Shown: positions 1-9,500, numbered from the stretch's first letter. The stretch is 64,000 nt of DNA from Rhodanobacteraceae bacterium (GCA_016790075.1 JAEUPP010000069.1:1-64000); one strand, 5' to 3'. Notes: generated from the sequence alone by a model not told the origin. Program-made: numbers and translations.

Positions 1-140
1 CTCCAGGACACCCACTCCAGGACACCCACTCCAGGACACCCACTCCAGGACACCCACTCCAGGACACCCACTCCAGGACACCCACTCCAGGACACCCACT
101 CCAGGACACCCACTCCAGGACACCCACTCCGGGACACCCA
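1..140. repeat. 14-bp tandem repeat array, 10 units
   Basis: Ten head-to-tail copies of CTCCAGGACACCCA start at base 1. The first nine are identical and the tenth carries one A-to-G change; a degenerate fragment follows at 141-146. The array probably continues to the left of the window. Because 14 is not a multiple of 3, every frame cycles through the same 14 codons, none of which is a stop on either strand, so the array could lie in a reading frame or in intergenic DNA. Near-perfect identity indicates recent expansion or homogenisation. Confidence 0.97.
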
Positions 141-236
141 CTTCCAACCGCGCTGAACGACAGAACTGGAATTTCCGGGATGGCGCATGCGACAAGCTAC
201 AATCGCATTCTGTCCCGCCGTTTTCCCTGGGGTTCC

Positions 237-1517
237 ATGAAAGTCCTTGTCATCGGCTCAGGCGGGCGCGAACACGCGCTGGCCTGGAAACTCAAGCAAT
301 CTCCACGCGTTATCGAAGTCATTGTTGCGCCCGGCAATGCTGGCACAGCGCACGAGCCGGGCGTCCGCAACGCCCCGGTTGCGATGACAGATCTCGAAGG
401 ACTGCTTGCATTAGCCAGACGTGAGCAGGTCGACCTGACCGTCGTCGGCCCCGAGGGACCGCTGGTCGCCGGTGTGGTCGACAAGTTTCGCGCCGCTGGG
501 CTGCGCTGCTTCGGCCCGCGCCGCATCGCTGCCCAGCTGGAAGGCTCCAAAGCCTTCGCCAAGGACTTTCTGGCGCGCCGCAATATCCCGACAGCACGCT
601 ACGCCGTCTTCACCGAACTCGCCGAAGCGCTGGCCTATGTGCGCCGCTACGGTGCTCCTATCGTGATCAAGGCCGACGGGCTCGCCGCGGGCAAAGGCGT
701 CGTCGTTGCGCTGACGCTGACCGATGCCGAGCAAGCGCTGCATGACATGCTAGGCGCACACTCGCTCGGCGAAGCGTCAGCACGCGTCGTCATTGAGGAA
801 TTTCTTGAGGGTGAGGAAGCAAGCTACATCGTCATCAGCGATGGCCAGCGCGCACTGCCGATGGCGACGAGCCAGGATCACAAGCGTCGCGACGAAGGCG
901 ACAACGGCCCCAATACCGGCGGGATGGGCGCCTATTCGCCAGCGCCCGTCGTCACGCCGGAAGTCGAGCAGCGCATACTGCGCGAAGTCATAGAGCCGAC
1001 CCTGGCCGGCATGGCCGCCGAAGGCGCGCCGTTTATTGGCTTTCTTTATGCGGGGCTGATGATCGACAAGAGCGGCGCGCCCAAAGTCATCGAGTTCAAC
1101 GTACGCTTCGGCGATCCCGAAACGCAGCCCATTCTGCTGCGGCTCAAGTCGGATCTGGTCGAACTTATCGAAGCCGCGCTTGACGGCCGGCTCGATCGCA
1201 CCAGGGCCGAGTGGGATCCGCGACCAGCTCTCGGTGTAGTACTCGCTGCGCAGGGTTATCCGGGCACGGTAAGGCTCAACGACGTCATCGAGGGACTGGA
1301 CACGCTGCGCGATCCCGACTCGAAAGTGTTCCAGGCCGGTACACGGCTCGATGAACAGGGCCGGCCAGTCAGCGCCGGTGGCCGTGTGCTGACCGCCTGC
1401 GCGCTGGGTAAGGACATTGCCCAGGCCCGTGAACGCGCCTATGCCGCCGCACGCAGCGTGCGCTTTGCGGGCATGTTCTTCCGCCGCGACATCGGCCATC
1501 GGGCGCTCAATCGCTGA
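237..1517 (+). CDS. purD: Phosphoribosylamine-glycine ligase (GAR synthetase)
   Basis: PurD joins glycine to 5-phosphoribosylamine with ATP, the second step of de novo purine synthesis, in the cytosol. The 426-residue product starts MKVLVIGSGGREHALAWKL, the family's conserved N-terminus with the GSGGREHA signature. The ATP-grasp core follows, with KADGLAAGKGVVVA and the metal-binding run EFNVRFGDPETQ. The frame stays open upstream to 180, but those extra 19 residues have no family counterpart, so the ATG at 237 is chosen. The length is normal for the family. No purH lies beside it in this window. Confidence 0.97.
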   Translation: MKVLVIGSGGREHALAWKLKQSPRVIEVIVAPGNAGTAHEPGVRNAPVAMTDLEGLLALARREQVDLTVVGPEGPLVAGVVDKFRAAGLRCFGPRRIAAQLEGSKAFAKDFLARRNIPTARYAVFTELAEALAYVRRYGAPIVIKADGLAAGKGVVVALTLTDAEQALHDMLGAHSLGEASARVVIEEFLEGEEASYIVISDGQRALPMATSQDHKRRDEGDNGPNTGGMGAYSPAPVVTPEVEQRILREVIEPTLAGMAAEGAPFIGFLYAGLMIDKSGAPKVIEFNVRFGDPETQPILLRLKSDLVELIEAALDGRLDRTRAEWDPRPALGVVLAAQGYPGTVRLNDVIEGLDTLRDPDSKVFQAGTRLDEQGRPVSAGGRVLTACALGKDIAQARERAYAAARSVRFAGMFFRRDIGHRALNR

Positions 1518-1598
1518 CCAGCACTCGCCGGACAATCTGTCAGGGACACGACCTCGCTGCCGACGCAGGATCGCGGCAGATCACCACCGGAGTTTTCC

Positions 1599-2120
1599 AT
1601 GCGTCTTTACCTGTGCTGCCTGTTCGCCATGCTGCTGGCGCATCCGCTCCAGGCAGCGGTTTATAAATGCACCGGGGCCAACGGCTTGGTCGAATTCAAG
1701 GACAAGCCCTGTGCACCCGGCAGCGGCAGTGAAATTACGGTCCAGGGTGTCGCGCGCTCCGACGAGGCCGCAGCGCCAGCATCGGCCGACAGCACAGGCA
1801 AGGCTGGCGGCGGTGGCGGCGGCGCGGCACTGACCGGCACCTGGTGCGAATATGCCGTATCGATGGGCGTGGATGGCGAAAAAGATGAATCGTCGCCGGC
1901 CCAGTGGACCTTCACCGGCGATTCGCTCGAATACCGCATGAAGATCGGCAACATCATCAAGTCGCGCGTCATCCGCAGCGAGACGGGCTTTGCGATCGAG
2001 AACGGCATGCTCGGCGGCCCCGATCGCGAATGGGAGATCGTCTCGCGCAAGGGTGACGAGCTCGTGCTGCGCGGCCCCATTGGCGGCCATTTCCATCTGC
2101 GCCGGGGACTCTGCCGCTGA
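1599..2120 (+). CDS. Secreted DUF4124-like protein
   Basis: The 173-residue product has a signal peptide of about 20 residues (hydrophobic run ending HPLQA) and then AVYKCTGANGLVEFKDKPC, the short DUF4124-type module with two cysteines that could form a periplasmic disulphide. A glycine- and alanine-rich linker around residues 62-78 leads to a second, beta-rich segment (TGTWCEYAV, EWEIVSRKGDELVLRG) resembling a small barrel. GGAG lies 8 bases before the ATG. It is convergent with the next gene. No enzymatic motif is visible, and the function is unknown. Confidence 0.75.
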   Translation: MRLYLCCLFAMLLAHPLQAAVYKCTGANGLVEFKDKPCAPGSGSEITVQGVARSDEAAAPASADSTGKAGGGGGGAALTGTWCEYAVSMGVDGEKDESSPAQWTFTGDSLEYRMKIGNIIKSRVIRSETGFAIENGMLGGPDREWEIVSRKGDELVLRGPIGGHFHLRRGLCR

Positions 2121-2125
2121 CCAGG

Positions 2126-2153
2126 AGGCGGGAACGATGTCCCCGTCCTGCCT
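2126..2153. terminator. Imperfect inverted repeat between convergent genes
   Basis: AGGCGGGA at 2126-2133 pairs with TCCTGCCT at 2146-2153 through one G-T wobble. It lies between two convergent stop codons, where a bidirectional terminator is expected. There is no long T-run, so the call is weak. Confidence 0.3.
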
Positions 2154-2189
2154 GCCCCGTACTCGGCCGGATTCGTTTCGGGTTTTTCT

Positions 2190-3878
2190 TCAGCCCTTGC
2201 GTCCCGATTCGGGCTGCGCGGCCGGCACTGGACCCGATGACTGGGGCTGAAGGCGTGCGGGCCTGAACAGACCGCTATCTGCCGGCCACGGACTGTCGGG
2301 CATCTGGTTGGCCTGGAATTTCTTGAAAAAATCGCGGAACGGGTCGGCCGCCTCGTTGCCACCGTCGCGCACGGCAGCAAACATGGCCGATCCCTGCATT
2401 TCCGTCGCAACCGTGAACTTGCCCTCAGCCGCATTGGCCAGTGCAACGGCTTCGATCACCTGCGGAATCGGACGTTCGATATAGAGCTGACGCGCATAGT
2501 CTGCCGCGACCTTGCGCTGCGCGTCGCTGGTGCCGCGGCAAGTGCTGCTGACGCGAATGAACACCTGCGCCGCATAACCTCGGCGCGGGTTCGCCTTGAG
2601 CGTTGCTTCAAGATCCCGCAATGCTTCGGTGCAACGGCCGTCGGCCACCTGCGCCGCCGCCAGTCGCCCGTGGTACTCAGCGATCGCGGGATTGAGCTTG
2701 ATCAGCTGGCGGTACTGCTCGGCGGCCTGCGCATAACGATTGGCACGCATATAGCGATTGCCCAGCAGCAGGCGCGCTTCGCCAAGGCTGGCATCAAGAC
2801 CGATGGCTTTCTCATAGTCGGCCTGCGCCGCCGCTTCGTCACCGCCGGTTTCAGCTACGACGCCACGCGTCACGAGTACGGCCGCATCATTGGGTGACAG
2901 GCGTACTGCTTCGTTCGCCCGTGTGCTTGCCAGGCTGCGGTTGCCAAGCAGGGCTTCCACGCGCGCGGACAGGCCTAACAAGCCGGCGTCATTCGGTTTG
3001 CTGCGCAGCGCCTTATCCAGCGGGGCACGCGCCGCGTCGAACTGCTGCACGCCGATGAGAAAACGCGCCTGCGTCAACGGATCATCCTTGTCTGCAGGCG
3101 CCGCGCCTGCAGCTGGCTGCGAGCCCGCAGCTACGTCGATGCTGCGGACGCCCAGGAAACCGGCCAGCAGCGGGTCAAGCTGCTTGACCGAAACCGAACC
3201 CGCCTTGGCGCGCGCAGCAACAGCCGCAGCGGAATTGCCCTGGGCTGCATAGATATCGGCCTGCACCGCGTAGAGCTGATTGGCTCCTGGGTCAAGGCGC
3301 AGCGCCTCGTTGAGCGCTGCCAGTGCATCCGCATGACGCCCCTGACGCAGGGCGACGCGTGCACGCAGAGAGGCCATCATGGCGTCACTCATGGCCTCCG
3401 CGCCGGCCTGATCAACCGCCTGCCGTGCAGCCTCGACATTGCCTGCAGCCAGTCGTGATTCGATTACAGCCGTACGTATCGGCAGATATTTGCGGTCCAG
3501 CCGCAACGCCTGCTCAAGCAGATCGTCGGCCAGGCCGGGCTGGTTGCGCATACGCGCCAGCATGCCGCGCAAGTAGATCCAGCGGGCGTCGTCGGGGGTT
3601 ACGACGATGGCATTCGCCAGAGCCACGTCCGCCTCAGGGTAATAGCCCGCCTGGGCATAGCTGGAAGCCAGCAGCGAGTAGGCCGTGGCGAGCTGCTCGC
3701 CGACCATGGTCAGCTTGCTTTTGTCGAATTCCGCGCGCAATTCGACCAATTCGGCCGCCTGGGCCTTGTCCAGCTTGCTGAGGTCGGGAATCGGCACGGG
3801 CCGGATCACGTTCTCGGCGACCGCAGTGATGGAAATCAGCGCGAGTGCGCCGGCCAGTGCTAGACGGGTCAGTTTCAT
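2190..3878 (-). CDS. Periplasmic tetratricopeptide-repeat protein
   Basis: The 562-residue product begins with a clear Sec signal (MKLTRLALAGALALISITAVAE) followed by an almost wholly helical TPR/Sel-type solenoid. Helical pairs such as ALAALNEALRLDPGANQLYAV and GNRYMRANRYAQAAEQYRQL recur about every 34 residues from about 60 to 470. The C-terminal 90 residues are proline- and glutamine-rich. The start is supported by CCGGAGTTCC directly upstream. TPR proteins of this kind act as scaffolds for envelope or polysaccharide machineries, but nothing nearby fixes a partner. It is divergent from the acyltransferase fusion gene. Confidence 0.8.
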   Translation of the reverse strand: MKLTRLALAGALALISITAVAENVIRPVPIPDLSKLDKAQAAELVELRAEFDKSKLTMVGEQLATAYSLLASSYAQAGYYPEADVALANAIVVTPDDARWIYLRGMLARMRNQPGLADDLLEQALRLDRKYLPIRTAVIESRLAAGNVEAARQAVDQAGAEAMSDAMMASLRARVALRQGRHADALAALNEALRLDPGANQLYAVQADIYAAQGNSAAAVAARAKAGSVSVKQLDPLLAGFLGVRSIDVAAGSQPAAGAAPADKDDPLTQARFLIGVQQFDAARAPLDKALRSKPNDAGLLGLSARVEALLGNRSLASTRANEAVRLSPNDAAVLVTRGVVAETGGDEAAAQADYEKAIGLDASLGEARLLLGNRYMRANRYAQAAEQYRQLIKLNPAIAEYHGRLAAAQVADGRCTEALRDLEATLKANPRRGYAAQVFIRVSSTCRGTSDAQRKVAADYARQLYIERPIPQVIEAVALANAAEGKFTVATEMQGSAMFAAVRDGGNEAADPFRDFFKKFQANQMPDSPWPADSGLFRPARLQPQSSGPVPAAQPESGRKG

Positions 3879-4080
3879 GGAACTCCGGCGCCCGCAGGCG
3901 GGCGTTGCAGGGAAAGGCGGAAGTTTACGGGACAGGCGAGGAAACCGGATTGCGGGTTCGGGAATCGTTAACCACAGGTTACGAAGGCAACACTGGCCGG
4001 CGGTTGAGTCGTCATTACAAACAGCGGCCAGCGCAACAGCAGGTCTGCTAGATTGCGCGCGACTTCCTCAGGTTCCCGCC

Positions 4081-5970
4081 ATGTCGAGCAGCAACCAGTT
4101 CGCCCTGCTGAAATCGCGCCGGTTCGGTCCGTTCTTCTGGACCCAGGCGCTAGGCGCGTTCAATGACAACGTATTCAAGAATGCGCTGGTAATCATGGCG
4201 GTCTACCAGATCGCTGCGCACGACCCGGTTCGGGCAGCCAACTACACCAACCTCGCCGCGGCGCTGTTTATCGCGCCGTTTCTGCTGTTTTCCGCAACCA
4301 GCGGCCAGCTATCGGACAAATACGACAAGGCCCGCCTCGCCCAGTTCGTCAAGCTGCTTGAGGTCGTGATCATGGTCATCGCGCTGTTTGGCTTTCTCGC
4401 CAAGAGTGTGCCCTTGCTGATGACGATGCTGTTCATGATGGGCTTGCATTCCACGCTGTTTGGCCCACTCAAATACGGACTGCTGCCACAGGTACTCGAT
4501 TCACGCGAGCTGGTCGGCGGCAACGGCCTGATCGAAATGGCCACCTTCCTCGCCATATTGCTGGGGCAGAACCTCGGCGCGCTGCTGATTACCGTTCCGG
4601 AACAGGGGGCCTGGCTGGTCGGTGCCGCGACGATCGCCATCGCGCTGACCGGTTTGGCCTGCTCGCTGCGCATGCCGCCGGTGGCCGCCCCCGATCCCGC
4701 CCTGGCGATCAACTGGAATCCTTTCAGCGAGACCTGGCGCAATATCGGCTACATCCGCGGCAATCGCGCCGTGCTGCTGTCCTGCCTCGGCATTTCCTGG
4801 TTCTGGTTCTTTGGCTCGGTATTCATCACCCAGCTGCCGACCTATGCCCAGCTCGTGATCGGCGGCAACGCAAACGTCTACACCCTGCTGCTGACGGTGT
4901 TCTCGCTGGGCATAGGCACAGGTTCGCTACTCTGTGAACGCCTCTCAGGACACAAGGTCGAGATTGGTCTCGTGCCATTCGGTTCCATCGGAATGACCTT
5001 GTTCGGTGCCGATCTCTATTTCGCCAAGCCTGACCTCGCGACGGCGCACGACCTCAGCGTGGCCGCCTTGCTGGCGCAGCCCTGGATCTGGCGCGTGCTG
5101 TTTGATCTGCTGGCGATGGCGGTGTTCTCTGGCTTCTTTATCGTGCCGCTGTTCGCGCTGATCCAGACGCGCTCGGACCCCACGCGGCGTTCGCGCGTTA
5201 TCGCGGCCAACAACATTCTCAACGCGCTATTCATGGTCGTCGCTGCAGGACTGTCAGCGCTGTTGCTCAATGCAGCAGGCCTGTCGATCCCGCAACTGCT
5301 GCTGGCCACCGCACTGATGAACGCGGTGGTCGCTATCTACATCTACACCCTGGTGCCCGAGTTCCTGATGCGGTTCCTGAGCTGGATACTGGTCAACACG
5401 CTGTACCGCATCAAGCTGGAAGGCTTCGACCGTATTCCGGACGATGGTCCGGCGCTGCTGGTCTGCAACCATGTGAGTTTCATGGATGCGCTGATCATAG
5501 GCGGCAATGTGCGCCGGCCGGTGCGCTTCGTCATGTACTACAAGATTTTCAACATCCCGCTGCTGAGTTTTATTTTCCGCACCGCCAAGGCAATTCCGAT
5601 CGCCGGCTACAAGGAAGATCCGCAATTGCTGGCCAAGGCCTTCGACGAAGTGGACAAGGAGCTCGCTGAAGGCAATCTGGTCTGCATCTTTCCCGAAGGC
5701 GGGCTGACCAAGGACGGCGAGATCGCCGAATTCAAGACCGGCATGGAACGGATTCTGGAGAGGCGTCCGGTGCCGGTAGTCCCGCTGGCCCTGCGTGGCC
5801 TCTGGGGTTCAATCTTCAGCCGGCGCGACAGCGCGCTCGGTCGCTCACGCCTGCCGCGCCGGTTCTGGTCGCGCATAGGCCTTGCTGCCGGTGAGCCGGT
5901 GCCGCCCGCCGCCGCCAGCGCTGCAGCGCTTGAAACGCAGGTACGCGCATTGCGGGGCGCCGATGCCTGA
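4081..5970 (+). CDS. MFS lysophospholipid transporter fused to a PlsC-type acyltransferase
   Basis: The 629-residue product is an LplT-like MFS transporter (about residues 1-430; opening FGPFFWTQALGAFNDNVFKN, about 12 membrane helices) joined to an inner-membrane PlsC domain (about 440-610). PlsC motif I is NHVSFMD with His464 and Asp469, and motif III is FPEGG at 537-541. The family is related to Aas/LplT proteins that flip and re-acylate lysophospholipids; the acyl-ACP ligase domain of long Aas fusions is absent. The frame is open back to 3685, but homology starts at the ATG at 4081. Its stop overlaps the next gene by 8 bp, so the two are probably co-translated. Confidence 0.9.
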   Translation: MSSSNQFALLKSRRFGPFFWTQALGAFNDNVFKNALVIMAVYQIAAHDPVRAANYTNLAAALFIAPFLLFSATSGQLSDKYDKARLAQFVKLLEVVIMVIALFGFLAKSVPLLMTMLFMMGLHSTLFGPLKYGLLPQVLDSRELVGGNGLIEMATFLAILLGQNLGALLITVPEQGAWLVGAATIAIALTGLACSLRMPPVAAPDPALAINWNPFSETWRNIGYIRGNRAVLLSCLGISWFWFFGSVFITQLPTYAQLVIGGNANVYTLLLTVFSLGIGTGSLLCERLSGHKVEIGLVPFGSIGMTLFGADLYFAKPDLATAHDLSVAALLAQPWIWRVLFDLLAMAVFSGFFIVPLFALIQTRSDPTRRSRVIAANNILNALFMVVAAGLSALLLNAAGLSIPQLLLATALMNAVVAIYIYTLVPEFLMRFLSWILVNTLYRIKLEGFDRIPDDGPALLVCNHVSFMDALIIGGNVRRPVRFVMYYKIFNIPLLSFIFRTAKAIPIAGYKEDPQLLAKAFDEVDKELAEGNLVCIFPEGGLTKDGEIAEFKTGMERILERRPVPVVPLALRGLWGSIFSRRDSALGRSRLPRRFWSRIGLAAGEPVPPAAASAAALETQVRALRGADA

Positions 5971-7102
5971 GGTCGACTCCCAGGCACCACGCCGCCTGCT
6001 GCTGCTCAGCGTCTCGGCAGGAGCGGGTCACGGTCGCGCCGCCGAAGCGCTGCGTGCAGTCGCCCAGGCACGCGGCATCGAGGCCCTGCACCTGGATGTC
6101 ATGGACTATGTGCCGCGCGCATTCCGCGCGTTGTATACGGATTTTTATTTGCGCCTGGTGGAAAAGTTCCCTGCGCTCTGGGCTCAACTCTACCGCATCA
6201 CCGACGAGACCCCGCCGGACGCGACGCTCGCGCGTCTGCGCCGCGCGATCGAACGGCTCAACGCCCGCAGCCTGCGCCACGCGATCGCCGATTTCGCGCC
6301 CGACGCGATCATCTGCACGCACTTCCTTCCCGCTGAACTGCTCGCGCGCGAACAGAAGCTGGCGCGGATCAGTTGCCCTGTCCACGTGCAGGTCACCGAT
6401 TTTGATCTGCATGCCCTCTGGGTTGTGCCGCAGCTCGCCGGCTATTTCGCTGCAAGTGATGAGGTCGCTGCACGCATGCGCGCGCGCGGCCTGGCACCGG
6501 AACGCATTCACGTCTGTGGCATTCCCATCATGCCGGCCTTCAGCAGCGTGCCGGACCGGGAAACCTGCGCCGCCGCTGCCGGGCTGGATCCGGCGCGGCG
6601 CGTGCTGTTGCTGATGGGCGGCGGCGCCGGTGTCGGCGCGCTTGATGAGGCCGCCGCCCAGCTGCTGCGCATAGACCTCGACTTTCAGCTGGTCGCCCTG
6701 GCCGGCCGCAACGAGAATATGCTCGCGCGCCTGCACGAACTCGCACGCGAACATCCGAAGCGGCTGTTCCCGCAAGGGTTCACACGCACTATCGAGCGAC
6801 TTATGGGCTGTGCCGATCTCGCCATCGGCAAACCCGGCGGACTGACCACGTCGGAATGCCTCGCCCTCGGCCTGCCCATGATCGTGTTCGCACCGATTCC
6901 GGGGCAGGAAGAACGCAACTGCGACTACCTGCTCGAACACGGTGCTGGCCTGAAAGCCGTGGACGCCACTGCACTCGAATATCGCGTGCGCGCGCTGCTG
7001 GGTGATCCGCCGCGGCTTGCGCGTCTGCGCAACAACGCACAACGGCTGGGCCGGCCGCAGGCTGCAGCTGACGTGCTCAATCGGGTATTCGCCGATAGCT
7101 GA
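5963..7102 (+). CDS. MGDG-synthase-like lipid glycosyltransferase (GT28 family)
   Basis: The 379-residue product starts MPEVDSQAPRRLLLLSVSAG; SAGAGHGRAAEAL is the MGDG_synth N-terminal signature. The C-terminal half carries a nucleotide-sugar binding site (MGGGAGVGALDEA, then AIGKPGGLTTSECLALGLP). Families with this layout transfer a sugar from a UDP- or GDP-sugar to diacylglycerol at the membrane. The ATG at 5963 overlaps the preceding stop by 8 bp, which suggests translational coupling with a phospholipid acyltransferase and supports a lipid substrate. The exact sugar and acceptor cannot be read from sequence. Confidence 0.82.
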   Translation: MPEVDSQAPRRLLLLSVSAGAGHGRAAEALRAVAQARGIEALHLDVMDYVPRAFRALYTDFYLRLVEKFPALWAQLYRITDETPPDATLARLRRAIERLNARSLRHAIADFAPDAIICTHFLPAELLAREQKLARISCPVHVQVTDFDLHALWVVPQLAGYFAASDEVAARMRARGLAPERIHVCGIPIMPAFSSVPDRETCAAAAGLDPARRVLLLMGGGAGVGALDEAAAQLLRIDLDFQLVALAGRNENMLARLHELAREHPKRLFPQGFTRTIERLMGCADLAIGKPGGLTTSECLALGLPMIVFAPIPGQEERNCDYLLEHGAGLKAVDATALEYRVRALLGDPPRLARLRNNAQRLGRPQAAADVLNRVFADS

Positions 7103-7277
7103 CCAGACTGGCCTGACGACGTTCGTTTGCTGTACCCGCGATCGTTGTCCCCTGGGTCAGCCTTGCATCACGCATCCGGCGGAAACACGAACTGCAACAC
7201 GCGCCATACGGTAGCGTGTCACAACGAACCCTGCCGACTTAGGCAAGGCTACGGGCCATCATTGGGGAGGAAATTTC

Positions 7278-9473
7278 ATGCTTAGGCACCCGATCCACCG
7301 CGCGATGATCGCCGCCGCCTGTACCTTGGCTGGGGTCGCCAGTGCACAGCAGCTGCCCAACCCCATCCTGTTTGTAACCCAATACCCGGTCGCAAACGAT
7401 TTCGCGACCATAGGCTCGGTATTCGCGAACCATCGCGGCACGGTCGACCTCAGCGGCCGTGGCGGCGACCTGTATATCCGCTATCCCGATGGCAGCTTGC
7501 GTAACCTCACGCAGGAAGCCGGCTATGGCAACGCCGGACCACAACGGGCCAACGCTATTGCGGTACGCGACCCCGCCGTGTCCTGGGACGGCAGCAGGGC
7601 CATCTTCAGCATGGTGGTTGGCGCACCACTACAGCAATACCAGTATGTAGACAGCTACTGGCAGCTATACGAAGCAACCGGTCTGGGCCAGGGGCAACCG
7701 CTGACGATCACGAAGGTCGCCAACCAGCCGCTCAATCGCAACAACATCAGCCCGACCTATCTCAGCGACAACAGCATCGTCTTCGTCAGCGACCGCTCGC
7801 GCAACGGTGCCAATCACCTGTATCCGCAGCTCGATGAATACGAGTCAACACCGACGCCGACTGGTCTCTGGCGCCTGCAGCCAGCGACCGGACAACTCGA
7901 TCTGCTGCAGGTATCGGTGTCCGGTGCGTTCAATCCCCTGGTCGACAGCTATGGCCGGCTGCTGTTCACGCGCTGGGATCACCTGCAGCGCGATCAGCAG
8001 AACGATTCGGCGAACAACGACAACGGTACGTTCAACTGGAGTAGCGAAGCGCCGAACGCAACGGCGACGACAGATCGCAGCGAAGTGTTTCCGGAACCCC
8101 GGATCGCGGTGCCAGGCTCCGGCGTCAACGGCTTCACGATCAATCACTTCTTCCCCTGGATGGTGAACCAGGACGGCACCGAAGAAGAAACGCTCAATCA
8201 CGTAGGCCGGCATGAGCTGCACAGCTACTTCGATCGCAGCCTGCAGGATCCGGCACTCAGTGAATTTATCCCGACCGAGACCAATAACCGCATCCTCAAT
8301 GTACTGCAGCTACGCGAAGACCCGACCACACCGGGCCGGTATTACGCTGTCGATGCACCGGAGTTCAATACCCATGCATCGGGTCAGCTCATTCGCATCG
8401 ATGCTGCTCCTGGCGTCAATCCTGCGCTGATCCGAGCAACCTGGCTCAACCCGCGCGCCAACGTCAATTTCAGCCCCAACGGCTCGCCGCTGCCACAGCC
8501 TCCCGAATTCACCGGACGCTTCCGCAACCCGCTGCCGTTGAGCGACGGCCAGCTTATCGCCGCGCACGCGACGGAATGGCGCCAGGCCGGCAACGACGGC
8601 ACGCGCGAAGCGCCACAGCCGCGTTATCAGTTCCGGCTCAAGCGGCTGGTCGCGGCGCCAGGCGGCCATTTCGTCGCTGCCGAAAACCTGACCCCAGGCA
8701 TCAGCAAGAGCGTGAGTTTCTGGGATCCGGACTACGCCGTCAGCTACAGCGGACCACTGTGGGAACTGTCGCCGGTCGAGGTCCGTGCCCGCCCCGTGCC
8801 ACCGACCACGGGCTGGCAGCTACACGCTCCGGAGCTCGCCGCATTCACAGCCGAAAACGTCGATGTTGCCGCGTTCCGCTCCTATTTGCGCGCCAACGGA
8901 CTTGCACTGCTCGTCGTGCGCAATGCAACGACACGCGATAGCGCCGACCGTCAGCAACCCTTCAACCTACGTGTACCGGGTGGCACACAGACGACATCGA
9001 ATGGTGGCGGCCAGCTCTATGACATCGCGCACATGCAGTTTTTCCAGGGAGACCAGATTCGCGGCATGGGCGGCGTTGCAACACCCTCGGTGGGACGCCG
9101 CGTGTTGGCGCAGGTGCTGCGCGACAAACCGGCGCTGCTGGCCAACGCGGCCAACATCGGCGCCCCCCCTGGCAGCACCGCTATCGCGAGTGACGGCTCG
9201 GTCGCCGCGTTCGTGCCCGCACAGCGCGCCCTGGCCTGGCATTCGACATCGCCAAACGGTACACCGGTCGTGCGCGAACGCTACTGGATCAGCTTTGCAC
9301 CTGGTGAAATTCGCGCCTGCGACGGTTGCCACGGTGTCAATCAGCAAAATCAAGCGACCCCAGGAGCGCCAGCCGCGACGAATACACCGCAGGCTCTGCG
9401 GCAATTGCTTGCGCGTTGGCGCGACAAGCAGGTCGATCTGATCTTCACCAACGGCACGGAGGAACGGCGCTGA
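7278..9473 (+). CDS. HzsA-like secreted beta-propeller protein with one haem-c site
   Basis: The 731-residue product has a signal peptide of about 24 residues ending VASAQ. It then has a long beta-rich domain with propeller-like strands (PDGSLRNLTQ, NNISPTYLSDNSIVFVSDRSR, SYGRLLFTRWDHLQRDQQ). Near the C-terminus CDGCH at 681-685 gives one covalent c-type haem site. This arrangement matches the family annotated as related to the hydrazine synthase alpha subunit, which is widespread in non-anammox bacteria. The beta and gamma partners are absent here, so hydrazine synthesis is not implied. GGGGAGGAAA precedes the ATG. Confidence 0.75.
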   Translation: MLRHPIHRAMIAAACTLAGVASAQQLPNPILFVTQYPVANDFATIGSVFANHRGTVDLSGRGGDLYIRYPDGSLRNLTQEAGYGNAGPQRANAIAVRDPAVSWDGSRAIFSMVVGAPLQQYQYVDSYWQLYEATGLGQGQPLTITKVANQPLNRNNISPTYLSDNSIVFVSDRSRNGANHLYPQLDEYESTPTPTGLWRLQPATGQLDLLQVSVSGAFNPLVDSYGRLLFTRWDHLQRDQQNDSANNDNGTFNWSSEAPNATATTDRSEVFPEPRIAVPGSGVNGFTINHFFPWMVNQDGTEEETLNHVGRHELHSYFDRSLQDPALSEFIPTETNNRILNVLQLREDPTTPGRYYAVDAPEFNTHASGQLIRIDAAPGVNPALIRATWLNPRANVNFSPNGSPLPQPPEFTGRFRNPLPLSDGQLIAAHATEWRQAGNDGTREAPQPRYQFRLKRLVAAPGGHFVAAENLTPGISKSVSFWDPDYAVSYSGPLWELSPVEVRARPVPPTTGWQLHAPELAAFTAENVDVAAFRSYLRANGLALLVVRNATTRDSADRQQPFNLRVPGGTQTTSNGGGQLYDIAHMQFFQGDQIRGMGGVATPSVGRRVLAQVLRDKPALLANAANIGAPPGSTAIASDGSVAAFVPAQRALAWHSTSPNGTPVVRERYWISFAPGEIRACDGCHGVNQQNQATPGAPAATNTPQALRQLLARWRDKQVDLIFTNGTEERR

Positions 9474-9500
9474 GCGTTTCGCCGGCCGGCGTGCCCGCAC

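Noticed and set aside
1-140. CRISPR array
   Set aside because: The copies abut without spacers and the unit is only 14 bp.
5816-7042. Long antisense open frame of 408 codons over the glycosyltransferase
   Set aside because: It is the complement of a well-supported gene in a GC-rich genome; its translation has no family-like motif and biased composition.
7197-7219. Operator-like repeat ACACGC/GCGTGT before the HzsA-like gene
   Set aside because: Only 6 bp in each arm with no match to a known site; it is expected by chance in GC-rich DNA.
7278-9473. Evidence for anammox metabolism
   Set aside because: The beta and gamma subunits of hydrazine synthase and the associated reductases are absent, and relatives of the alpha-type protein are common in heterotrophs.
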